64,000 nt of DNA from Actinomadura rudentiformis. GTDB lineage: Bacteria; Actinomycetota; Actinomycetes; Streptosporangiales; Streptosporangiaceae. Positions 14,029 through 21,556 of the stretch are shown piece after piece; the stretch's first letter is position 1; each line of letters starts with the position of its first letter. The position numbers were made by a program, and so were the translations under genes. Under the pieces are notes generated by a model, which was given only the letters and a program-made list of their open reading frames with translations, made no database searches and was not told where the DNA came from. The DNA lies in assembly GCF_008923185.1 (NCBI RefSeq), contig NZ_WBMT01000008.1:62001-126000 (forward strand), given 5' to 3'.

Positions 14029-15912
14029 GTGTCGGGCATGCCGCGCGCCGTGCACACGTTCTCCGCTCTCACCCTTTTCGCCGGACTAGCCGCCGCCGAA
14101 GCCCTTCCACCAGCCGCCACTTCGGCCTATGCGACCACCGCAGCGAGTGTGATGGCCGCCGCTCCTGCAGCAACCGATTCGACGACACTCGCTCAGGTTC
14201 CCGCCGGAGTTGCGACGCGTGCCCTCCATCTATCTGCCCAGACCAAGAGGACAGCCGCCGTCCCAGACGCAGATGGCACGACGCCCGCCGCGCGAGCTTT
14301 CGCCCTGCCCAATGCGGCGTCCGCCGCTGCAGATGCGATGACCGCCGTTCGTGCAGTCACCGATTCGACCGCCCTTACACAGGTTTCCGCCGAGGCTGCG
14401 ACGGGCGCCCTCGATCTACCCGCCCCGGCCAAGAGGGCAGCCGCCCATACGCCCGTTCTAAATCCAGGCGTTGCGACGCCCGCCGCACGGGCTTTCGCCT
14501 TGCCCAATGCGACTGCCGCAACTCAGCTTTGCGCCGCAGCCGACGCGGTGGCCTCCGCACAGGCTTGCACCGCTTACGCAGCCGATGGGGGACGCGCCGC
14601 CCAGGCTTCCGCCACGGTCCATGCGGGTGGGGCACGTCCGCCGGTGAAGTTTCCGAAGGGCTTCCTCTTCGGGGTGTCGACCTCCGGGTTCCAGTCTGAG
14701 GGCTCGTTCCCTGACAGCAACTGGACCCGGTACGTGGACAGGAAGGCCTACGGGATCAAGGACCGCTACGTGAAGGCGGTCGACTTCAGGCACCGTTACG
14801 CCGAGGACATCGAGCGTGCCCGGCGACTCGGGGTCAAGGTCTTCCGGACCTCGGTCGAGTGGTCGCGCGTCGAGCCGCGCCGCGGCGTTCGGGACGCGCG
14901 CGAACTGGCCTACTACGACGACCTGATCCGCCGGATCCGCGCCGCCGGAATGCGCCCGATGATCACACTCGACCACTGGGTGTACCCGGGCTGGGTCGCC
15001 GATCAGGGTGCCTGGGACAACCCGCGGACGAGCGACGACTGGCTGCGGAACGCGGCGTTCATCGTGAACCGCTACCGGGGCATGGGCATCATCTGGATCA
15101 CCTTCAACGAGGCCAGCCAGTACCTCTACCACGAGTTCCTCGCCCGCCCGATGAACCTCGTCCAGCTGTCGACGATGCGGGACGCCCTCACCAAGACCCA
15201 CCGCAGGGCGTACGACATGATCCACAAGGTCGATCGCGGCGCGCTCGTGTCGACCAACGTCGCCTACGGCACCGTCTTCAACGCCCTCTTCGACGCGGCG
15301 GTCTTCAACCAGGTCACCGACAAGCTCGACTTCATCGGCATCGACTACTACTACGGCGCGAACGTGCAGAACACCACGGCCGTCCACGCACTGACCGGCG
15401 AGTTCTGGCGGATCGACCCGGAGCCAGAGGGCCTCTACTACGTCCTCAAGAACTACCAGCGTCGCCTACCGAAGCTGCCGGTCTACATTGTCGAGAACGG
15501 CATGCCCACCGATAACGGCCGTCCCCGTGCGGACGGCTACACGCGCGCCGACCATCTGCGTGACCATCTCTACTGGGTGCAGCGCGCGCTCGCCGACGGG
15601 GTCAAGGTGATGGGCTACAACTACTGGAGCCTCACCGACAACTACGAATGGGGCAGCTACCGTCCCCGGTTCGGTCTCTACACCGTGGACGCCCTGACCG
15701 ATCCGGCCCTCACCCGCCGGCCCACCGACGCCGTGCCCGCGTACCGCGCCATCATCGCCAACCTCGGCGTGCCTTCCGGGTACGTGCCCAAGCGCAGGCC
15801 GGGCTGGTGCTCGATCGAGGATCCCATCGCCACCTGTTTCGGCAAGGTCCCGACGCCACCCGCGCCCTATCAGCTTTCTGGCGGAATCTCCCACCTCCCC
15901 ACTCTGGAATGA
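14029..15912 (+). CDS. Secreted GH1-family glycosidase with Ala-rich extension
   Basis: A 627-aa protein. GTG at 14029 was chosen for its GAAGGGAGA ribosome site and because it opens a signal peptide (HTFSALTLFAGLAAAEALPP). Residues about 30-205 are an Ala-rich, low-complexity region built from an imperfect duplication: TTPAARAFALPNAA and ATPAARAFALPNAT, and TDSTTLAQVPAGVATRAL and TDSTALTQVSAEAATGAL. The catalytic domain starts at FPKGFLFGVSTSGFQSEG. It has the acid/base Glu in TFNEAS, the nucleophile Glu in YIVENGMPTD, and NYWSLTDNYEWGSYRPRFGL. Retaining beta-glycosidase activity is expected; the sugar is unknown. GH1 enzymes are usually cytoplasmic, so the signal peptide plus long extension is notable. 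Confidence 0.9.
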   Translation: MSGMPRAVHTFSALTLFAGLAAAEALPPAATSAYATTAASVMAAAPAATDSTTLAQVPAGVATRALHLSAQTKRTAAVPDADGTTPAARAFALPNAASAAADAMTAVRAVTDSTALTQVSAEAATGALDLPAPAKRAAAHTPVLNPGVATPAARAFALPNATAATQLCAAADAVASAQACTAYAADGGRAAQASATVHAGGARPPVKFPKGFLFGVSTSGFQSEGSFPDSNWTRYVDRKAYGIKDRYVKAVDFRHRYAEDIERARRLGVKVFRTSVEWSRVEPRRGVRDARELAYYDDLIRRIRAAGMRPMITLDHWVYPGWVADQGAWDNPRTSDDWLRNAAFIVNRYRGMGIIWITFNEASQYLYHEFLARPMNLVQLSTMRDALTKTHRRAYDMIHKVDRGALVSTNVAYGTVFNALFDAAVFNQVTDKLDFIGIDYYYGANVQNTTAVHALTGEFWRIDPEPEGLYYVLKNYQRRLPKLPVYIVENGMPTDNGRPRADGYTRADHLRDHLYWVQRALADGVKVMGYNYWSLTDNYEWGSYRPRFGLYTVDALTDPALTRRPTDAVPAYRAIIANLGVPSGYVPKRRPGWCSIEDPIATCFGKVPTPPAPYQLSGGISHLPTLE

Positions 15913-15969
15913 TAATCGTTTCCGTGCGAGCCTAGATCACGAAGACGAGATCGAGAAGGGAGAACGGTC

Positions 15970-16347
15970 ATGTCCTTGACCGTCGATGACCGGCTGCTCG
16001 ACCAGGCCCGCAAGGGAGAGGTCGACGATGCGGCGTTCCTCGCGTGCGTGCGCACCTCGCTGCCGTACGCCTGGGAGGTGATCAGCGAGGTCGTCGGCCG
16101 GATGCGCGACGGCTTCGCCGACAACCAGACGCCGCCGCCGAACGAGGAGGCGCGCGGCCAACTACTGCGCGCCCTGGCCAGCGATGCAATGCGCGGGGCC
16201 CTGGAACGCCACTTCGGCGTCCGCCTGGCCTTCCAGAACTGCCACCGCGTTGCCGCCTTCGCGCCCAGCGCCACCGACCGCTACGCCGCCTTCACCTCAC
16301 CTCGCGCACAACTTCTGAACCAGTCCCCAGACCTAGTCGACTGCTGA
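15970..16347 (+). CDS. SCO5389-family protein
   Basis: A 125-aa soluble protein that I recognise as the conserved actinobacterial SCO5389 family, from MSLTVDDRLLDQARKGEVDD, DNQTPPPNEEARGQLLRALA, HFGVRLAFQNCHRVA and the C-terminal LLNQSPDLVDC. The family is about this length throughout and has no assigned function. ATG at 15970 follows a GAGAAGGGAGAA ribosome site. It starts 57 bp after the GH1 gene in the same direction, but the two families are not normally linked. Confidence 0.85.
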   Translation: MSLTVDDRLLDQARKGEVDDAAFLACVRTSLPYAWEVISEVVGRMRDGFADNQTPPPNEEARGQLLRALASDAMRGALERHFGVRLAFQNCHRVAAFAPSATDRYAAFTSPRAQLLNQSPDLVDC

Positions 16348-16349
16348 TC

Positions 16350-17250
16350 CGCCGTGGCCTGTGCCGACCGAACCCCGGCACAGGCCACCCCAGCCCAATA
16401 CGCCCCGCGCCCGCCGCCCACGCCGCGCGGGTGCAGGCCATGTCCGCACAGGCCACGGGTGCAGACTGCGCCGGCACGCCGCGCTCGCACAGCCGCACTG
16501 GGCGCGTCCGCTCAGCCGCGTCCGCTCAGCCGCGTCCGCACAGCCGCGTCCGCACAAGCCGCGCGGGTGCACACCGCGCTCGCATAGCCGCACCAGGCGC
16601 GTCCGGTCAGCCGCGCTCGCACAGCCCGCGCTGGTGCAGGTCGCGCTCGCACAGGTCGGACGGGTGCAGGCCGTGTCCGTACAGGCCACGGGTGCGGGCT
16701 GCGTCGGCACACCGCGCTCGCACAGCCGCACTGGGCGCGTCCTGTCAGCCGCGTCCGCGTAGGGCCGCGCAGGTGTAGCCGCGCTCGCACAGCCTGCGCG
16801 GGTGCAGGTCGCGTCCGCATGGGCCGCGCTGGTGCAGGTCGCGTCCGCACGGGCCGCGCGGGTACAGGTCCGCGGGCGCAGGTCGCGCTCGCTCAGGTCG
16901 GGCGGGTGCAGGCCGTGTCCGCACAGGCCGCGTGGGTGCACGCCGCGCTCGCACAGTCGCACCAGGCGCGTCCGGTCAGCCGCGCTCGCACAGCCCGCGC
17001 TCGCACAGCCCGCGCTCGCACAACCCGCGCTCGCACAACCCGCGCTCGCACAGCCCGCGCGTCTGCATGGGCCACGCTGGTGCAGGCCGCGTCCGTATAG
17101 GGCCTGCGGGTGCAGGCCGCGTGCGCATAGCTCGCGTGCGCATAGCCCGCGCTCGCACAGCCCGCGTGGGTGAGGGTCGCGCTCGCACGCCGCGCTTTCT
17201 TAGGCGCTCGCTCAGGCCGCGTTCGCTCAGCCGCGTCCGCGTAGGGCCGT
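16350..17250. repeat. Degenerate 15-bp-based tandem repeat field
   Basis: About 900 bp built from variants of a 15-bp word GCGCTCGCACAGCCC and companion words such as GGTGCAGGCCGTGTCCGCAC. The purest run is 16980-17062, with five consecutive 15-bp units. Larger copies also occur: the ~68-bp stretch from about 16449 recurs with few changes from about 16690, and the stretch from about 16560 recurs from about 16902. All six frames are largely open because the unit lacks stops. Minus-strand frames read LCERG or CASAA repeats and plus-strand frames ALAQP or RARTA. None has a credible start or a conserved product, so I treat it as non-coding. Confidence 0.85.
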
Positions 17251-17913
17251 GCGGGTGCAGGCTCGTAGTCCCCCCGCCACGGTCACCGTGGTGTAGCGCC
17301 GGGGCGTGTTGTCCGGCGGGCAGGAGGCGCCGCCTTGTCACACGGCGTTCCCCAACGCGCAGGTGGCCTCCCTGGTGGCCGGCGCCGCCGCCCACGCTCG
17401 GGCCCTTGGTGGCGGCATCACGCGCGGCCCGCCATCGCCTTCCGGGAGGATGGGTGACCACGGACGTCGTGGCCATCGCGGTGGCAGCATGGTGCTGCCA
17501 CGTGCGTCGGCCTGCCGCCGCTATGACCGCCGTAAATTCCCCGTCGGTACGGGGCGCGTCAGCCGAACCGCTCCGGCGAAGGCCGCGCTGGCTCAGCCAC
17601 GGACGACTGTCCGCCGCGGTTTGGCGCCAGGAGCGCGTCCTGGGCAGGGCGCTTAGCGGTCGGGTGGGAGTTTGGGCGGAGCCCGCTGGTCCTTCGGGAT
17701 GAGGAGAACGGCGGGGCGGTGCTGGGCGGCGAGGTGGACCCTCGAACGGGAGTGCGGTGATTCGGAGGCGTACTTAAGATCTATCCGCCGGTCCTATAAA
17801 GGCGCACGTGAATGTGGGGTACCTGTCAAGGCAGGGGTCGGGCGTTCCCCGTATTGTGACCTGTGGGTAACATCACCCGAACCACATTCGGTTCCTCACG
17901 TAAGGTGCTGCTT
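17251..17913. other. Intergenic region with inverted repeat
   Basis: About 660 bp between the repeat field and the SDR gene. It contains a perfect 9-bp inverted repeat (GTGGCAGCA TGG TGCTGCCAC, 17481-17501) that could act as a terminator or operator. Open frames here match nothing I know. The last 100 bp presumably hold the promoter of the SDR/crotonase operon. Confidence 0.4.
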
Positions 17914-18687
17914 ATGGACCTGAACGGAGTTTCCGCCGTTGTTTCCGGTGGCGCGAGCGGTCTCGGTGAGGCCACCGTCCGCGAGCTGGCCGCCAACGGC
18001 GCCAAGGTAGTCGTCGCCGACCTGAACGACGAGAAGGGCAAGGCCCTCGCCGACGAGATCGGTGGCGTGTTCGTCAAGACCGACGTGTCGGACGAGGCCT
18101 CGGTGCAGGCCGCCGTCCAGGCCGCGGTCGACACCGGTGCGCCGTTGCGGGTGATCATCAACAGTGCCGGCATCGGCTGGGCCTCCCGGACGGTCGGCCG
18201 TGACGGCAGCCCGCACGACCTGTCGACCTTCGAGAAGGTCATCCAGGTCAACCTGATCGGCACCTTCAACCTGATGCGCATCGGTGCCGCGGCGATCGCG
18301 AAGACCGAGCCGACCGATGACGACGGGCTGCGCGGGGTCGTCATCAACACCGCGTCGATCGCGGCCCTTGAGGGGCAGACCGGTCAGGTCGCCTACTCGG
18401 CGTCCAAGGGCGGCATCGTCGGCATGACGCTTCCCGCCGCGCGCGATCTCGCCGCGATCGGCGTCCGGGTCAACACCATCTGCCCAGGCATCATCGACAC
18501 CCCGATCTACGGTGAGGGCGAGGCCGCGGACGCGTTCAAGGCCAAGCTGTCGGCCCCGGTGCCCTTCCCCAAGCGCATGGGCAAGGCCTCGGAGTTCGCC
18601 CACCTGGTGAAGTCCCTCATCGAGAACGACTACATGAACGGCGAGACCATCCGTTTCGACGGCGGCATCCGCTTCCAGCCGAAGTGA
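17914..18687 (+). CDS. SDR, HSD10-type 3-hydroxyacyl-CoA dehydrogenase
   Basis: A 257-aa NAD-dependent short-chain dehydrogenase. The cofactor motif is SGGASGLGEA near residues 10-20, followed by VVVADLN (acidic residue favouring NAD), INSAG, the catalytic NTASIAA Ser and YSASKGG (Tyr/Lys). The C-terminal PVPFPKRMGKASEFA and NGETIRFDGGIR match human HSD17B10-type enzymes, which oxidise 3-hydroxyacyl-CoA. ATG at 17914 gives MDLNGVSAVVSGG. The downstream crotonase starts 8 bp after the stop, so the pair probably carries out two consecutive beta-oxidation steps. Confidence 0.92.
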   Translation: MDLNGVSAVVSGGASGLGEATVRELAANGAKVVVADLNDEKGKALADEIGGVFVKTDVSDEASVQAAVQAAVDTGAPLRVIINSAGIGWASRTVGRDGSPHDLSTFEKVIQVNLIGTFNLMRIGAAAIAKTEPTDDDGLRGVVINTASIAALEGQTGQVAYSASKGGIVGMTLPAARDLAAIGVRVNTICPGIIDTPIYGEGEAADAFKAKLSAPVPFPKRMGKASEFAHLVKSLIENDYMNGETIRFDGGIRFQPK

Positions 18688-18695
18688 GGCACTGA

Positions 18696-19460
18696 ATGTC
18701 AGAGGCTGTTCTCACCGAGGAGGACGGCGCCGTCCTCATCATCACGATCAACCGCCCCGAGGCCAGGAACGCCGTCAACGGCGCCGTGGCCAGGGGCATC
18801 GCGGCCGCCCTTGACGAGCTCGACAGTCGCAAGGACCTGTCGATCGGCGTCCTCACGGGCGCGGGCGGCACGTTCTGCGCGGGCATGGACCTCAAGGGCT
18901 TCCTGGCGGGCGACAACCCGATCGTGGAAGGTCGCGGGTTCGCGGGCATCGCCGAGAAGCCACCTGCCAAGCCGCTCATCGCCGCCGTCGAGGGCTACGC
19001 CCTGGCCGGCGGGTGCGAGATCGCGCTGGCCTGCGACATGATCGTGGCGTCGAGGGAGGCCCAGTTCGGGCTGCCCGAGCCCAAGCGCGGCCTGGTCGCG
19101 GCGGGCGGCGGTCTGCTGCGGCTGCCGCAGCGCATCCCGTTCCACATCGCCATGGAGATCGCCCTCACCGGCGAAAAGTACCCGGCGGAGCGGATGGCCG
19201 AGCTCGGCTTCGTCAACCGGCTCGCGGAGCCGGGCGGGGCGCTGGCCGCGGCGAAGGAGCTGGCGCTGAAGGTCGCCGAGAACGCGCCGCTGGCGCTCGC
19301 CGCCACCAAGAAGGTCATCGTCGAGTCGGCCGACTGGCCGTCCGACGAGGCGTTCAAGAAGCAGGGCGAGATCACCCTCCCGGTGTTCGTCTCCAAGGAC
19401 GCCCAGGAGGGCCCGGCGGCCTTCGCCGAGAAGCGCAAGCCGGTCTGGAAGGGCGAATAA
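18696..19460 (+). CDS. Enoyl-CoA hydratase/isomerase (crotonase)
   Basis: A 254-aa crotonase-fold protein. It shows the N-terminal INRPEARNAVNG, the oxyanion-hole segment GTFCAGMDLKGF, and ALAGGCEIALACDMIVAS followed by FGLPEPKRGLVAAGGGLLRL. The Glu typical of hydratases at the first catalytic position (GGCEI) is kept, and the second region carries EPKRG. It is probably an enoyl-CoA hydratase, though specificity cannot be read. A GAGG element precedes the ATG, 8 bp after the SDR stop: a two-gene fatty-acid or side-chain oxidation operon closed by the hairpin at 19486. Confidence 0.92.
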   Translation: MSEAVLTEEDGAVLIITINRPEARNAVNGAVARGIAAALDELDSRKDLSIGVLTGAGGTFCAGMDLKGFLAGDNPIVEGRGFAGIAEKPPAKPLIAAVEGYALAGGCEIALACDMIVASREAQFGLPEPKRGLVAAGGGLLRLPQRIPFHIAMEIALTGEKYPAERMAELGFVNRLAEPGGALAAAKELALKVAENAPLALAATKKVIVESADWPSDEAFKKQGEITLPVFVSKDAQEGPAAFAEKRKPVWKGE

Positions 19461-19485
19461 CCCGCCTCGCAGCACCTGAACGACA

Positions 19486-19514
19486 GACGCCCGGAGCCTC
19501 ATGGCCCGGGCGTC
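19486..19514 (+). terminator. Terminator after crotonase gene
   Basis: GACGCCCGG (19486-19494) pairs with CCGGGCGTC (19506-19514), followed by TTCGGTTT. It lies 25 bp after the crotonase stop. Confidence 0.8.
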
Positions 19515-19622
19515 TTCGGTTTACACGAAGGCCTGATGCGGCCAGGGATAAAGAGGGCTTACCCGGAGGTAACCGTTCCCGTACTCTTTTGTACCGCCTC
19601 GACTTGATCTTGGAGTGGACAC

Positions 19623-20702
19623 ATGCGAAGGAAAGCGATGCTCGCCGCGGCCACGGCGGTCGTCTGCGGCGCGGGAGCGATCGCGATCGCGACGCCGGCG
19701 CAGGCCGCCGCCTGGCGGAACGTCGGCAGCAAGGCACTCGCCTACAACGGCAGCCTGGACCGGGTCGACTTCGCGGACAAGGGCGCCGGCTGGGCGGTCG
19801 GAGCCCAGGGCTCGATCCTCAACCCCAAGACCATGATCGTTCGCTGGAACGGCAAGGCCTGGATCCGGCAGGCCAGCCCGGTCGGCTTCGTCCCGACCGA
19901 CGTGGCGGCCGCCGGTGCGAAACGCGCCTGGATCGTCGGCTTCAACCTGCGCGATCGCACCGTGGGCCTCTACTGGAACGGCACCAAGTGGAGCAAGGCC
20001 CACTATCCCGTGGTCGGCATGCCGTTCCAGGTCTCCGCCTCTCGTGACGGCACGGCGTACTCCCTGGCCGGGATCGACTCCTCGGCCGGCGGCCTGAGCT
20101 CGGTGCTGCGCTGGAACGGCAAGGCCTGGATCAAGATCAACGTGCCGCTTCCGCCGAGCAGCAGCGTCACCGCGGTAGAAGTGCGCAGCAAGAACGACGT
20201 CTGGCTCGCCGGAACGACCTCCGACGGCATCGGGGTCACCGCCTTCATGCTGCGTTGGAACGGCAAGTCCTGGAAGCGCATCAACGCTCCCGGCTCGATG
20301 GGCACCCCGGCCTACCGGGCCGTCATGCACCGGATCGTCGTCGCCTCGCCCACCAACGTGTATCTCGACCGTGTCAGCCAGACCGCGCAGCTGCCGAACG
20401 CGCTCATGCGCTGGAACGGCAAGTCCTGGACGACCATCAACACTCCCTGGAACGCCGCCGGGCTCGCCATGTCGTCGGACGGCAGGTCCGGAGTGGTCAT
20501 CATCCCCGTCACCAGTGGCAACAGGTCCCAGTACCTGCACTACAACGGCTCGGCATGGCGCACCCTGTACGGCCCGGCCCGCAAGAACAGCAAGGTCCAG
20601 GGCGGTGACCTCGACCACCGGCCCGGCACCCCCGGGATCGCCGGCGTCGGGGCCGCAGCCGCGCAGAACAAGAACACCCCGTTCATCGAATACTTCAGCT
20701 GA
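19623..20702 (+). CDS. Secreted RWNGKxW-repeat protein
   Basis: A 359-aa exported protein of unknown function. MRRKAMLAAATAVVCGAGAI ... TPAQAA is a clear Sec signal peptide. The mature part contains at least six copies of an RWNGKxW or YWNGTxW motif, spaced about 45-60 residues apart (for example RWNGKAWIRQ, YWNGTKWSKA, RWNGKSWKRI, HYNGSAWRTL), each following a strand-like segment. This suggests a six-bladed beta-propeller. Related proteins occur in many Streptomyces and Streptosporangiales genomes without assigned function. The gene stands alone; the next gene (response regulator) starts about 100 bp downstream behind its own operator. Confidence 0.8.
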   Translation: MRRKAMLAAATAVVCGAGAIAIATPAQAAAWRNVGSKALAYNGSLDRVDFADKGAGWAVGAQGSILNPKTMIVRWNGKAWIRQASPVGFVPTDVAAAGAKRAWIVGFNLRDRTVGLYWNGTKWSKAHYPVVGMPFQVSASRDGTAYSLAGIDSSAGGLSSVLRWNGKAWIKINVPLPPSSSVTAVEVRSKNDVWLAGTTSDGIGVTAFMLRWNGKSWKRINAPGSMGTPAYRAVMHRIVVASPTNVYLDRVSQTAQLPNALMRWNGKSWTTINTPWNAAGLAMSSDGRSGVVIIPVTSGNRSQYLHYNGSAWRTLYGPARKNSKVQGGDLDHRPGTPGIAGVGAAAAQNKNTPFIEYFS

Positions 20703-20743
20703 GCCGAGCCGCATCCTCCGGTCTCATCCAACTCATGGCGGGC

Positions 20744-20761
20744 GTTCAGGATCCTTTCAGG
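20744..20761 (+). promoter_or_regulatory. TTCAGG direct repeat, operator 1
   Basis: GTTCAGGATCCTTTCAGG: two TTCAGG half-sites 11 bp apart, about 40 bp before the response-regulator start. The same arrangement occurs at 23338 and 23488 around the kinase and HtrA genes. An 11-bp direct repeat is the usual geometry for OmpR/PhoB-type regulators, so autoregulation is likely. Confidence 0.65.
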
Positions 20762-20800
20762 TTCCTTTGAAACGCTCTGCGATGATGGCGGAGGGGGAAC

Positions 20801-21556
20801 GTGGCATTGGCTGAGCAGTCGCTGAACGCCGGGATCAACGGCGAGGCGGGCGGCAAGGCGCCGGAGGCGCTGCTGCTCGTCGTCGAGGACGAGCCCAACA
20901 TTCTGGAGCTCCTGGCCGGGAGCCTGCGTTTCACCGGCTTCGCGGTGGTCACGGCCACCAATGGGGCGGACGCGGTGCAGGCTGCCCAGCGTCACCGGCC
21001 GGACCTGATCGTGCTGGACGTGATGTTGCCCGACATTGACGGCTTCGACGTCGTCCGGCGGCTCCGTTCGGGAGGAACGCACACACCGGTGCTCTTCCTC
21101 ACCGCCAGGGACGCCGTCCAGGACCGGATCAAGGGCCTGACGATCGGCGGCGACGACTACGTCACCAAGCCGTTCAGCCTGGAGGAGGTCGTCGCCCGCA
21201 TCCGCGCCGTGCTCCGCCGTGTCGGGGGCGGCGCCGCCGAGCCGTCGCCGCGCATGGTCTTCGCTGACATCGAGCTGGACGAGGACAGCCACGAGGTCTG
21301 GCGGAACGGACGGCCCATCCAGCTCTCGCCCACCGAGTTCAAGCTGCTCCGCTACTTCATGGGGAACTCGGGCCGGGTGTTGTCCAAGGCCCAGATCCTC
21401 GACCACGTCTGGAACTACGACTTCCGCGGCGACGCCGGGATCGTCGAGTCCTACGTGTCGGCACTGCGGCGCAAGGTCGACAACACGGAGCCGCGGCTCA
21501 TCCACACCTTGCGCGGGGTCGGCTACGTCCTCCGCCTGCCGCCGAATCCAAGCTGA
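20801..21556 (+). CDS. OmpR-family response regulator (MprA-like)
   Basis: A 251-aa two-component regulator. The receiver domain has the acidic pocket VVEDEPN, the phosphorylated Asp in LIVLDVMLPDIDGFD, FLTARDA with the Thr, and the Lys in DYVTKPFSLEE. The C-terminal winged helix has LSPTEFKLLRYFMGNSGRVL and VESYVSALRRKVD ... TLRGVGYVLRLP. GTG at 20801 follows GGAGGGGGAAC. The last base of its stop overlaps the kinase ATG (TGATG), so the two are coupled. The order regulator-kinase-HtrA protease matches mycobacterial mprA-mprB-pepD, an envelope stress system. That parallel is inference. Confidence 0.95.
   Translation: MALAEQSLNAGINGEAGGKAPEALLLVVEDEPNILELLAGSLRFTGFAVVTATNGADAVQAAQRHRPDLIVLDVMLPDIDGFDVVRRLRSGGTHTPVLFLTARDAVQDRIKGLTIGGDDYVTKPFSLEEVVARIRAVLRRVGGGAAEPSPRMVFADIELDEDSHEVWRNGRPIQLSPTEFKLLRYFMGNSGRVLSKAQILDHVWNYDFRGDAGIVESYVSALRRKVDNTEPRLIHTLRGVGYVLRLPPNPS

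Noticed and set aside
14458..15387. 309-codon minus-strand frame inside the GH1 gene
   Set aside because: Antisense to the catalytic domain with clear GH1 motifs.
16350..17250. CRISPR array
   Set aside because: Units are 15 bp and contiguous, without unique spacers, and no cas genes are present.
16333..17476. Minus-strand frames reading LCERG/CASAA repeats, possibly a pentapeptide-repeat protein
   Set aside because: Every frame on both strands is open because the 15-bp unit has no stops. The central Leu/Phe pattern of real pentapeptide proteins is not sustained, and there is no ribosome site or conserved flank.
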